DNA from: Flavobacteriaceae bacterium
GTDB taxonomy: Bacteria; Bacteroidota; Bacteroidia; Flavobacteriales; Flavobacteriaceae
Length of the DNA: 11,094 bases
Direction: 5' to 3'
Assembly (NCBI GenBank): GCA_019752245.1
Contig: JAIEMH010000258.1
Span: 1 to 11,094 of the forward strand
A model generated the notes under the pieces. It had not been told where the DNA came from, ran no database searches, and saw nothing but the letters and a program-made list of their open reading frames with translations. Positions 1 through 7,015 of the stretch are shown here, piece by piece (the first letter of the stretch is position 1; the number at the start of each line of letters is the position of its first letter). The translations under genes were made by a program, and so were the position numbers.

Positions 1-2
1 AT

Positions 3-761
3 CATTGTGCAGCAAGCATTTCGTTTAACCCAAAAGACGAAGAGCAATTAAGAAAAGTAAACATTGAAGGCACAGCCAATATTGTAAATTTTTGCATCGA
101 CAAAAATATCAAAAAACTTTGCCACGTTAGTTCTATTGCTGCATTAGGAGATTTAGCTCAAAACGAAAAAGTCATTACCGAAACAAGCGAATGGAATCCA
201 GAAATTCTTCACAGCGATTATGCCATTTCTAAATATGGCGCCGAGATGGAAGTGTGGCGTGGTTTTCAAGAAGGATTACCTGTTGTAATTGTAAACCCAG
301 GAATAATTTTTGGACCAGGATTTTTCAATCAAGGAAGTGGTACTTTTTTTACTTCAATCAAAAAAGGATTTCCGTTTTATACCTATGGAAATTCGGCTTA
401 TGTTTCTGTGATTGATGTTGTAAAAATAATGACTGCTTTAATGAAATCTGATTGTAGCGGAGAACGTTTTATAGTGATTTCTGAAAATATTTCTTATCAA
501 AAAATCATTTTTACAATTGCCGATAAAATAAAAGCCAGCAAACCTAGAATTGAAGCAAAACCATGGCTTTTAGCAATAGCATGGCGATTGGATTGGTTGA
601 TTTCTTCAGTATTTAGAACCAAAAGAAAGATTTCTAAACACGCAACACAATCTATTCAAAACAAAGATTTAATTTCTAACGAAAAAATAAAAAACTATTT
701 AAGTTATAACTTTGAACCAATAGCTACTTACTTAGATAAAATGTTGGTCTATTTTAAGTAA
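3..761 (+). CDS. NAD-dependent epimerase/dehydratase family protein (extended SDR), 5'-truncated by the window edge
   Basis: The reading frame is open from position 3, so the gene begins upstream of the window and the N-terminal Rossmann glycine motif is not visible. The visible 252 residues show extended-SDR features: an N-x-x-G-T-x-N helix near positions 78-95, the active-site strand HVSSIAALG (123-149) supplying the catalytic Ser, and the Y-A-I-S-K catalytic pair (219-233). An internal Met at 246 lies after the active site and is not the start. The substrate-binding part includes NPGIIFGPG, typical of the dihydroflavonol-4-reductase/3-beta-HSD-like branch. Such enzymes oxidise, reduce or epimerise a sugar nucleotide or hydroxy substrate with NAD(P); the substrate cannot be read from the sequence. 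The C-terminal 70 residues are basic with a hydrophobic stretch. It ends 3 bp from the stop of the convergent DUF4296 gene with no hairpin between them. Confidence 0.9.
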   Translation, partial: HCAASISFNPKDEEQLRKVNIEGTANIVNFCIDKNIKKLCHVSSIAALGDLAQNEKVITETSEWNPEILHSDYAISKYGAEMEVWRGFQEGLPVVIVNPGIIFGPGFFNQGSGTFFTSIKKGFPFYTYGNSAYVSVIDVVKIMTALMKSDCSGERFIVISENISYQKIIFTIADKIKASKPRIEAKPWLLAIAWRLDWLISSVFRTKRKISKHATQSIQNKDLISNEKIKNYLSYNFEPIATYLDKMLVYFK

Positions 762-764
762 AAG

Positions 765-1145
765 TTATTTCACAACGCCTTCATCTAGCAAAGGAGCAGG
801 AATTTTTCCGTCGTTATTTATTTTACTTTCTTCAGTCAATCGGTCTTTAACCCTATTGTACATTTTTTTATATTCTTTTAAATCAGAAGCATAATATTGT
901 ATATTTTTTGCAAAAGTCAAACTATCAACATTATACTTAGTTTTTATAAATGCGGTAGGTTTTGGATAATTTATTTGCGTACCCATTGTTTGTGTTTTTG
1001 CAGCTTCAAGAATGGCCAAATCATAGATAATATTTTCCATCTTATTTTTGTCAATAAGATTTTTAGGCTTTTCAATCAATTCCTCTTTACAACTAGAAGC
1101 GAAGAAAGCAATTGCTATAAAAAGTAGTAATGTTATTTTTTTCAT
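765..1145 (-). CDS. DUF4296 family lipoprotein
   Basis: 126 residues. The N-terminus is a type II signal peptide: MKK, a hydrophobic core (residues 5-15), then A-S-S-C with the lipidated Cys at 19. The mature part, with NLIDKNKMENIIYDLAILEA near residues 29-48, matches my recollection of DUF4296, a Bacteroidota family of small lipoproteins of unknown function. After the Cys comes K-E-E, which resembles the lipoprotein surface-export signal described in Capnocytophaga, so it may sit on the outer face of the outer membrane; that is inference. It is the last gene of a minus-strand unit, starting 20 bp after the pyrC stop with no promoter motif in the gap, so it is probably co-transcribed with pyrC. 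The tail is charged and has no further membrane segment. Confidence 0.85.
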   Translation of the reverse strand: MKKITLLLFIAIAFFASSCKEELIEKPKNLIDKNKMENIIYDLAILEAAKTQTMGTQINYPKPTAFIKTKYNVDSLTFAKNIQYYASDLKEYKKMYNRVKDRLTEESKINNDGKIPAPLLDEGVVK

Positions 1146-1165
1146 TTTGTTCTTATTTTGAAGTT

Positions 1166-2506
1166 CTATCGATCAAAAAGCAAACGTTTTCCTGCTTTAA
1201 TTTCTTTCACTTTTGCATTTTCATAAACCAATTGTCCGTTTACAAAAGTATGCGAAATTCTAGATTTAAAATTAGTTCCTTCAAACGGTGACCAACCACA
1301 TTTGTATAAAATATTATCTTTACTTACACTCCAAGGTTTAGCCGGATCAACAATTACCAAATCGGCATAAAATCCTTCTTTAATGAATCCACGGTTTTCA
1401 ATTTTGAAAATCTTTGCCGGATTGTGACACATTTTTTCAACGATTTTCTCTACAGAAATTTTACCTTGATGAAAAGCTTCAAACAATGCCACAACAGCAT
1501 GTTGTACTAATGGTCCGCCTGAAGGAGCGTTTAAATATTTTTGAGATTTTTCTTCTAAAGTATGCGGCGCATGATCGGTTGCTATTACATCAATAGTATC
1601 ATTTAGTAATGCTTTCCATAGCGCATCCTTATCTTCTGCCGTTTTTACAGCCGGATTCCATTTGATAAAATTTCCTTTGGTTTTATAATCTTCATTGGTA
1701 AACCAAAGATGGTGTACACATACTTCGGCAGTAATCATTTTTTCTTCCAACGGAATTTTATTGGTAAACAATTCCATTTCCTTGGCAGTAGAAAGATGAA
1801 AAACATGTAATCTTGCACCTGTTTTTTTAGCTAAAGCAATCGCTTTGGAAGACGATAAGTAACATGCCTCTTCACTTCTTATTAAATGATGCGCCGTTAC
1901 AGGAATGTCTTCACCATACTCTTCTTTATATTTTTCTAAATTTGCTTTTATTGTGGCTTCATCTTCACAGTGAACGGCAATAAGCATTTTGGTCGATGAA
2001 AATATTTTCTCTAACGTTTCTGGATTATCAACCAACATATTCCCTGTTGATGAACCCAAAAATAATTTTATTCCAGCAACATTTTTTGGATTTGTTTTTA
2101 AAACTTCTTCCAAGTTATCATTCGTTCCGCCCATCATAAAAGAATAATTGGCATAGGAAGTTTGAGAAGCTATTTGATATTTGTCTTCTAAAAGCTCTTG
2201 AGTAACAGCATTCGGAACCGTATTTGGTTGTTCAATAAAAGATGTGATTCCGCCGGCAACAGCAGCTCTACTTTCTGAAGCAATAGTTCCTTTGTGCGTT
2301 AAACCTGGTTCACGAAAATGTACTTGATCGTCAATTGCACCTGGAATTAAATAATTTCCTTCAGCATCAATAACCTTACAACTAGAACTTTTATGACTAA
2401 TGCTTTCGGCAATTTCTTTAATAAATTCGCCTTCAATTAGAACATCACCTTCAAAAATTCTTCCTTCGTTTACAATCTTTGCATTTTTTATTAAAACGGT
2501 ATTCAT
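1166..2506 (-). CDS. pyrC: Dihydroorotase
   Basis: 446 residues, full length for a class I dihydroorotase of the amidohydrolase superfamily. It interconverts N-carbamoyl-L-aspartate and dihydroorotate, the third step of de novo pyrimidine synthesis, in the cytoplasm. Visible active-site elements in order: DDQVHFREPG (59-68), where the usual H-x-H metal motif reads Q61-x-H63 and R65 should bind the substrate carboxylate; QPNT (93-96); K147 in GIKLFLGSSTG, the position of the carboxylated bridging lysine in related hydantoinases and allantoinases; H179 in AVHCED; H237 in HVFHLST; D311 in ATDHAPH. The C-terminus (about 375-430) is the small beta-sandwich returning domain. Allantoinase is the main alternative, but DHAPH and HFREPG favour dihydroorotase. 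It starts 6 bp after the GT2 stop, so the two are probably co-transcribed. Only the Gln at 61 is unusual. Confidence 0.92.
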   Translation of the reverse strand: MNTVLIKNAKIVNEGRIFEGDVLIEGEFIKEIAESISHKSSSCKVIDAEGNYLIPGAIDDQVHFREPGLTHKGTIASESRAAVAGGITSFIEQPNTVPNAVTQELLEDKYQIASQTSYANYSFMMGGTNDNLEEVLKTNPKNVAGIKLFLGSSTGNMLVDNPETLEKIFSSTKMLIAVHCEDEATIKANLEKYKEEYGEDIPVTAHHLIRSEEACYLSSSKAIALAKKTGARLHVFHLSTAKEMELFTNKIPLEEKMITAEVCVHHLWFTNEDYKTKGNFIKWNPAVKTAEDKDALWKALLNDTIDVIATDHAPHTLEEKSQKYLNAPSGGPLVQHAVVALFEAFHQGKISVEKIVEKMCHNPAKIFKIENRGFIKEGFYADLVIVDPAKPWSVSKDNILYKCGWSPFEGTNFKSRISHTFVNGQLVYENAKVKEIKAGKRLLFDR

Positions 2507-2512
2507 AATTTA

Positions 2513-3238
2513 TTATAATCGATTAAATAGTTTTTTAATTCTAAGTGATAATACTCCAAAAATGGCTTCTTTAATAATGGATCCACTCATTTTAGATTGT
2601 CCTTTGGTTCTATCTGTAAAAATTACTGGCACTTCTTGAATAGTATAATTTTTAGCAAATGCTCTGTATTTCATTTCGATTTGAAAGGCATACCCAATAA
2701 ATTTTATTTTATCTAAGTTGATGCTTTCAAGAACGGTTCTACTGTAGCAAATGAATCCTGCTGTAGCATCCATAATTTTCATTCCGGTAATCATTCTAAC
2801 ATAAACTGAGGCAAAATAAGACAACAAAACCCTACTCAATGGCCAATTTACAACATTTACTCCAGTTACATATCGTGATCCAATGGCTAAATCGGCACCA
2901 CCAAAATGGCAAGCATCGTATAATTTTTCTAAATCATTTGGGTTATGAGAAAAATCAGCATCCATTTCAAAAACAAAATGATAATCACGAGACAAAGCCC
3001 ATTTAAATCCGTGAACATATGCCGTTCCTAATCCGGCTTTCTTCTCTCTTTGCTCAAGAAAAAGACAATTGGAGAACTCTTTTTGAAGTTCTTTTACTTT
3101 ATCGGCTGTTTTATCAGGAGAATTATCGTCTACAATTAACACATGAAAAGGTTTGTGTAGTGAAAACACAGCTCTCACAATGCTTTCAATGTTCTCAATT
3201 TCGTTATAAGTAGGAATAATTACAATACCGCAGTTCAT
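2513..3238 (-). CDS. Polyprenol monophosphomannose synthase-like glycosyltransferase (GT2)
   Basis: 241 residues from the ATG at 3238. This is a dolichol/polyprenol-phosphate mannosyltransferase (DPM1-like) of GT family 2: it moves a sugar, usually mannose from GDP-mannose, onto a polyprenyl phosphate at the inner face of the cytoplasmic membrane. Seen: VIIPTYNE (6-13), the nucleotide-binding VDDNSPD (36-42), the catalytic metal motif D93-A-D95, GSRYV (120-124), the acceptor-side GYAFQIEM (182-189) and the R-x-K-G-x-S-K-M block (210-217). There is no C-terminal membrane domain, so it is a single-domain DPM1 type. An in-frame TTG 24 bases further up (3262) would add eight residues, but that TTG lies in the -7 promoter element, so the ATG is preferred. 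The sugar donor is inferred from family. Confidence 0.9.
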   Translation of the reverse strand: MNCGIVIIPTYNEIENIESIVRAVFSLHKPFHVLIVDDNSPDKTADKVKELQKEFSNCLFLEQREKKAGLGTAYVHGFKWALSRDYHFVFEMDADFSHNPNDLEKLYDACHFGGADLAIGSRYVTGVNVVNWPLSRVLLSYFASVYVRMITGMKIMDATAGFICYSRTVLESINLDKIKFIGYAFQIEMKYRAFAKNYTIQEVPVIFTDRTKGQSKMSGSIIKEAIFGVLSLRIKKLFNRL

Positions 3239-3259
3239 ATTTATCTGTAAAAGTTTGTG

Positions 3260-3267
3260 CAAAAATA
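3260..3267 (-). promoter_or_regulatory. Bacteroidota -7 promoter element for the GT2-pyrC-DUF4296 unit
   Basis: On the minus strand the bases read TATTTTTG, a match to TAnnTTTG, ending 21 nt before the ATG at 3238. No convincing -33 TTG is seen at the usual distance. It is the only promoter-like signal for the three genes downstream. Confidence 0.6.
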
Positions 3268-3328
3268 CTCAATTTATAACTTCATAATCTTAATAATATT
3301 ATAATACTAATCAACAAATAAAATTTAG

Positions 3329-3336
3329 TAATTTTG
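3329..3336 (+). promoter_or_regulatory. Bacteroidota -7 promoter element for DUF4271, probably giving a leaderless mRNA
   Basis: TAATTTTG matches TAnnTTTG and ends only 6 nt before the ATG at 3343. Since transcription normally starts a few bases past the final G, the mRNA would begin at or next to the start codon. It is divergent from the element at 3260-3267, the two sharing a roughly 100-bp very AT-rich spacer. Confidence 0.6.
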
Positions 3337-3342
3337 CATTCA

Positions 3343-4008
3343 ATGATAGCACTTCAATTACATCTTAGAAATATAGAAAGCAAAGATTGGGCAACGATAA
3401 TTTTTGTTTTCGCACTGCTACTTATTGTTGTTGCAAAATCGGCGTTTGAAAATAGATTTAATGATTACATACGCTTGTTAGTTTCTGATAAATACACCAA
3501 AATATACAGAGAAAGCAGTCATTTAATGAGCGGATTTAATGCACTTTTGTTTGTAGTTAACATCATTTCGTTTTCATTTTTTATTCAATTAGTCTTATCG
3601 CATTTTGATTATGGTGAAAAAAATGATTGGGTATTATTTACCCGAATATTTACTTTATTAACTATTTTTATTTTGTGTAAATTTCTTGTTGAAAAAATAA
3701 TAGCTGCCACTTTTGGCATTGAAGAAATCGTTGAGCAATTTAATTTACAGAAAGTCACCTTTAGAACCTACTTAGGATTATTGCTATTACCATTTTCAAT
3801 TATTCTTTTTTATGGTAATTATGCAACAAATTCTCTTATTATAGTCATAATTTCCATATTATTAATAATAAACATACTTACTTATCTTATTTCTTTAAAA
3901 AATTATCAAAATTTAGTATTTGGTAAGTTGTTTTATTTTATTTTGTATCTTTGCGCACTTGAAATAGCGCCCTATTATTTCATATATTATTTGATTACAA
4001 AAAATTAG
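3343..4008 (+). CDS. DUF4271 family integral membrane protein
   Basis: 221 residues from the ATG at 3343. The sequence shows about six hydrophobic helices: roughly residues 13-31, 58-81, 89-116, 140-160, 163-185 and 195-219. They are joined by short charged loops, one holding RLLVSDKYTKIYRESSHLMSG between helices 1 and 2. The pattern matches DUF4271, a Bacteroidota inner-membrane family that I recall next to hemD; its function is unknown and I see no catalytic motif. A TTG at 3334 is in frame but forms part of the -7 element, so it is not used as the start. The stop lies 9 bp before hemD, which suggests co-transcription. A link to haem or tetrapyrrole handling is only guilt by association. 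Confidence 0.82.
   Translation: MIALQLHLRNIESKDWATIIFVFALLLIVVAKSAFENRFNDYIRLLVSDKYTKIYRESSHLMSGFNALLFVVNIISFSFFIQLVLSHFDYGEKNDWVLFTRIFTLLTIFILCKFLVEKIIAATFGIEEIVEQFNLQKVTFRTYLGLLLLPFSIILFYGNYATNSLIIVIISILLIINILTYLISLKNYQNLVFGKLFYFILYLCALEIAPYYFIYYLITKN
3946..3953 (+). promoter_or_regulatory. Candidate intragenic -7 promoter element for hemD
   Basis: TATCTTTG inside the 3' end of DUF4271 is a very good match to TAnnTTTG, followed by GC as often seen. A TTTG at 3919-3922 lies 23 bp upstream, a little long for the -33 box. It would start hemD transcription about 60 nt before its ATG. A chance match within coding sequence is possible. Confidence 0.4.
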
Positions 4009-4017
4009 AGCTTAAAC

Positions 4018-4776
4018 ATGTCAAATTTGAAAGTAAGAACGATTTTGGTGTCACAACCAGAGCCCAAAGTAGAGAATTCACCTTATTTTGATTTACAACA
4101 AAAACACAAGGTAAAGATAGATTTTCGTTCTTTTATCCATGTAGAAGGCGTAAGTGCAAAAGATGTTAGAGCTCAAAAAATTGACCTTAACAACTTTACC
4201 GCAATCATTTTAACCAGTAGAAATGCTGTAGACCACTTCTTTAGAGTAGCGGAAGAGATGCGATATAAAGTACCAGAAGATTTACGATATTTTTGTCAAT
4301 CGGAAGCCATAGCTTTTTATCTACAAAAATATGTTGTGTATAGAAAACGCAAGATTTATGTTGGTCAAAAAGATTTTGCTGATATGTCTTCACTTTTCAA
4401 AAAGTACAAAGACGAAAAATTCTTGTTACCAGCATCAGATCAATTAAATGCCGACGCACCTGTAACGTTAAACAACTTAAAAATCAATTGGACGCAAGCT
4501 GTTTTTTACAAAACAGTAATGAGCGATTTATCTGATTTGGCAGATGTTTATTATGATGTTCTAGCATTTTTTAGTCCAACTGGAATAAAATCTTTGTTTA
4601 AAAATTTTCCAGACTTTAAACAAAATGATACCCGAATTGCTGTTTTTGGCAGCACAACACAAAAAGAGGCTTTAGAACACGGATTGAGAATAGATATTCT
4701 TGCACCAACACCAGAAACTCCTTCAATGACAATGGCTTTAGAGCGTTATGTTGCTGAAGCTAATAAAGGAAAGTAA
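4018..4776 (+). CDS. hemD: Uroporphyrinogen-III synthase
   Basis: 252 residues, the normal length for this family. It closes and rearranges hydroxymethylbilane to uroporphyrinogen III in haem and tetrapyrrole synthesis, in the cytoplasm. The family diverges strongly and has few fixed residues. Recognisable here are the two-lobe pattern with ILTSRNAVDHFF (64-75) in lobe one, the lobe-two strand VLAFFSPTGIKSLF (181-194), RIAVFGSTTQKEALEHG (206-222) and the C-terminal APTPETPSMTMAL (229-241), all characteristic of HemD. No other haem gene is in the window. It follows DUF4271 by 9 bp and is ended by a hairpin 20 bp after the stop. No clear Shine-Dalgarno sequence precedes the ATG, as is common in this phylum. 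Confidence 0.9.
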   Translation: MSNLKVRTILVSQPEPKVENSPYFDLQQKHKVKIDFRSFIHVEGVSAKDVRAQKIDLNNFTAIILTSRNAVDHFFRVAEEMRYKVPEDLRYFCQSEAIAFYLQKYVVYRKRKIYVGQKDFADMSSLFKKYKDEKFLLPASDQLNADAPVTLNNLKINWTQAVFYKTVMSDLSDLADVYYDVLAFFSPTGIKSLFKNFPDFKQNDTRIAVFGSTTQKEALEHGLRIDILAPTPETPSMTMALERYVAEANKGK

Positions 4777-4795
4777 AAAATAAAAATTACAATAT

Positions 4796-4830
4796 AAAAA
4801 TCCCAAATTCCAAAAGAGTCTGGGATTTTT
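4796..4830 (+). terminator. Rho-independent terminator after hemD
   Basis: A perfect 10-bp inverted repeat, AAAAATCCCA at 4796-4805 and TGGGATTTTT at 4821-4830, with a 15-nt loop and a T run on the plus strand. The loop starts AATTCCAA, which gives the left arm the TCCCAAATTCCAA pattern common in flavobacterial terminators. It could also act in the reverse direction. Confidence 0.8.
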
Positions 4831-4837
4831 TAATTAA

Positions 4838-4867
4838 AAAAAATCCAACATTGCTGTTGAATTTTTT
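4838..4867 (-). terminator. Rho-independent terminator after pckA
   Basis: CAACA (4846-4850) pairs with TGTTG (4855-4859) around the 4-nt loop TTGC. The stem continues through one C-A mismatch into seven A-T pairs. Read on the minus strand it ends in a run of eight T, 33 bp past the pckA stop. With the hairpin at 4796-4830 it forms back-to-back terminators for convergent genes. Confidence 0.75.
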
Positions 4868-4899
4868 CGTTAGTTAGGTATAGTTTGTTTGTTATTCTT

Positions 4900-6525
4900 T
4901 TATAATTGTGGACCAGCATTTACTAAATTCTGACCTTCTGAATTATCGGTATATTGAACGAAATTTTTAATAAATCGCGATGCTAAATCGGTTGCTTTTG
5001 TATTCCATTCGGATACATTTTCATAAGTATCTCTTGGATCTAAAATTGCTGAGTTCACATTAGGCAATGCTATTGGAACTACAAAATTGAATGTTGGAAT
5101 AGTTTTGGTTTCGGCTTTTTCAATAGAACCGTCAAGAATTGCATCAATAATGGCTCTAGTATCTTTTATAGAAATACGCTTTCCTGTTCCGTTCCAACCA
5201 GTATTTACCATATAAGCTGTTGCGTTATGTTGCTCCATCTTTTTTACCAATTCTTCACCATATTTTGTAGGATGAAGTGACAAAAATGCCTTTCCAAAAC
5301 AAGCAGAAAAAGTTGGTTGTGGCTCGGTTACTCCGCGTTCTGTTCCGGCTAGTTTAGCTGTAAAACCAGAAAGGAAATAATATTTGGTTTGTTCTGGGGT
5401 TAATTTAGAAACTGGAGGCATTACTCCAAACGCATCTGCTGTTAAGAAAATAACTTTAGTTGCATGACCAGCTTTAGAAACTGGTTTTACAATATTATGT
5501 ATGTGATTTATCGGATAAGAAACTCTCGTGTTTTGAGTCACAGAACCATCTTTAAAATCTATTTTTCCGTTAGCATCAACAGTTACATTTTCTAATAATG
5601 CATCTTTGGTAATTGCACCAAAAATATCTGGTTCGTTTTCTTTACTTAAATCAATGGTTTTTGCATAGCATCCACCTTCAAAATTAAAAACGCCATCATT
5701 GTCCCAACCATGTTCATCATCACCAATCAATTCACGTTTTGGATCGGTAGAAAGTGTTGTTTTTCCAGTTCCAGACAATCCAAAGAAAACAGCAACATCA
5801 CCATCTTTTCCTTTATTTGCCGAACAGTGCATTGATGCAATTCCTTGTAATGGCAAGTAATAGTTCATCATTGAGAACAATCCTTTTTTCATTTCGCCAC
5901 CATACCAAGTTCCTCCTATTAATTGGATTTTCTCTGTTAGATTGAAAGCTACGTAAACTTCTGAATTTAATCCGTGAGCTGCAAAATCTTTGAATTCAGT
6001 TTTAGAACCATTCATAACAATAAAATCAGGCTCTCCAAAACTTTCAAGTTCTTCTTCTGTTGGACGAATGAACATGTTTTTAACAAAATGTGCTTGCCAT
6101 GCAACTTCCATAATGAAACGAACTTTTAATCGTGTATTTTCATTGGCACCACAAAATGCATCAACAACAAATAATCTTTTTCCCGAAAGTTGGCTAACTG
6201 TATTTTCTTTTAAAGCATTCCAAGTGGTTTGCGAAAGTGGTTTATTGTCATTTACTGCCTTGTCAGAATTCCACCAAATGGTATTTTCTGTAACACTATC
6301 TTTAACAATATATTTGTCTTTTGGCGATCGTCCTGTAAACTCACCTGTCATTACATTTACAGCTCCAAGTTCGGTAAGTTGACCTCTTTCATAGCCTTCT
6401 AAACTCGGATTTAATTCTTCATTATATAAAAATTCAAATGATGGATTGTAAATAATTTCTTGAACATTTTTGATTCCGTATTTTTCTAACGAAATCGATT
6501 TCGTAAAATGGGCAGTATTCTCCAT
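4900..6525 (-). CDS. pckA: Phosphoenolpyruvate carboxykinase (ATP)
   Basis: 541 residues, close to the 540 of the E. coli enzyme and collinear with it. It converts oxaloacetate and ATP to PEP and CO2, the entry step of gluconeogenesis, in the cytoplasm. Motifs: FTGRSPKDK with R65; YGGEMKKG (208-215) with the metal-binding Lys at 213; MHCSAN with His at 233; P-loop GLSGTGKTT (249-257); LIGDDEHGW (267-274) with the metal-binding Asp; NTRVSYP (332-338) with the substrate Arg; and GTERGVTEPQPTFSACFG (394-411). All expected catalytic residues are present. It is a single-gene unit with its own -7 element 34 nt before the ATG and a terminator after the stop. A palindrome upstream of the -7 may be a regulator site. 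Confidence 0.97.
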   Translation of the reverse strand: MENTAHFTKSISLEKYGIKNVQEIIYNPSFEFLYNEELNPSLEGYERGQLTELGAVNVMTGEFTGRSPKDKYIVKDSVTENTIWWNSDKAVNDNKPLSQTTWNALKENTVSQLSGKRLFVVDAFCGANENTRLKVRFIMEVAWQAHFVKNMFIRPTEEELESFGEPDFIVMNGSKTEFKDFAAHGLNSEVYVAFNLTEKIQLIGGTWYGGEMKKGLFSMMNYYLPLQGIASMHCSANKGKDGDVAVFFGLSGTGKTTLSTDPKRELIGDDEHGWDNDGVFNFEGGCYAKTIDLSKENEPDIFGAITKDALLENVTVDANGKIDFKDGSVTQNTRVSYPINHIHNIVKPVSKAGHATKVIFLTADAFGVMPPVSKLTPEQTKYYFLSGFTAKLAGTERGVTEPQPTFSACFGKAFLSLHPTKYGEELVKKMEQHNATAYMVNTGWNGTGKRISIKDTRAIIDAILDGSIEKAETKTIPTFNFVVPIALPNVNSAILDPRDTYENVSEWNTKATDLASRFIKNFVQYTDNSEGQNLVNAGPQL

Positions 6526-6559
6526 AGAAAGTTAGTTTGTTGCAATAATAATTAGACTG

Positions 6560-6567
6560 CAAATGTA
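6560..6567 (-). promoter_or_regulatory. Bacteroidota -7 promoter element for pckA
   Basis: On the minus strand the bases read TACATTTG, a match to TAnnTTTG, followed by C and lying 34 nt before the pckA ATG. The -33 region (about 6587-6590) has no TTG but overlaps an imperfect palindrome centred on AACGTT at 6583-6588, which may mark an activator-dependent or repressed promoter. Confidence 0.6.
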
Positions 6568-6604
6568 AAAATTAATTATTATAACGTTGTAGTTAATTAA
6601 AAAA

Positions 6605-6991
6605 TTATGCTTTTTTCTTCAAAAAATGTATCATTAAAATACTCCAAGCCACTATTAATAGTAATCCACCTATAGGAGTAACAAATCCAATGACCTTAAA
6701 ATCAAAAGATGTTAAACTATTTGTCGCTAACAAATAAATTGATCCAGAAAACAGAATTACTCCCAAAATTGTTAAAATCAAAATTGTTTTCTTAATCTTA
6801 TGTGATAAATGTGTATTTAATCCTAAAAACAATAAAAATAAGGCATGATACATTTGATATTTTACACCAGTTTCAAAAGTTGCCAATTGATCTATTGTTA
6901 ATACTTCTTTTAAAGCATGCGCACCAAATGCTCCTAATACAATTGCTATCATTCCGAAAAAACCTGCTGTTGAAAGAATTTTTTTGTCCAT
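6605..6991 (-). CDS. DUF423 family membrane protein (YgdD-like)
   Basis: 128 residues from the ATG at 6991. Four hydrophobic helices are visible, at about 7-27, 43-62, 67-87 and 95-120. The conserved DUF423 signatures GAFGAHAL (20-27) and YQMYHALFLLFLG are present. It is a small inner-membrane protein related to E. coli YgdD; the molecular function of the family is not established. An in-frame TTG at 7018 would add nine residues, but it overlaps the -7 promoter element, so the ATG is chosen. It lies 79 bp upstream of pckA on the same strand. pckA has its own promoter and I see no good terminator between the two, so some read-through is possible. Confidence 0.88.
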   Translation of the reverse strand: MDKKILSTAGFFGMIAIVLGAFGAHALKEVLTIDQLATFETGVKYQMYHALFLLFLGLNTHLSHKIKKTILILTILGVILFSGSIYLLATNSLTSFDFKVIGFVTPIGGLLLIVAWSILMIHFLKKKA

Positions 6992-7015
6992 TTTTACTTT
7001 TGATATAATTTTATA

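Noticed and set aside
897..1127. Plus-strand ORF of 76 codons opposite the DUF4296 gene
   Set aside because: Opposite a recognisable lipoprotein gene; the Cys/Phe-rich translation is typical of antisense reading of AT-rich coding DNA.
2312..2332. Dihydroorotase as a decayed gene because of the missing His
   Set aside because: The frame is intact over 446 residues and all other active-site residues are kept, so a lineage variant is the better reading.
3239..3262. Start of the GT2 enzyme at TTG 3262, giving MHKLLQIN in front
   Set aside because: The TTG is part of the TATTTTTG promoter element; the ATG at 3238 begins right before the conserved VIIPTYNE strand.
5990..6382. Plus-strand ORF of 130 codons
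   Set aside because: It lies wholly opposite pckA, whose protein is fully conserved; the translation has no family features.
6572..6600. AT-rich inverted repeat as terminator of the DUF423 gene
   Set aside because: Only seven A-T pairs in the arms and a long loop, with no T run of useful length on the minus strand; more likely chance or an operator.
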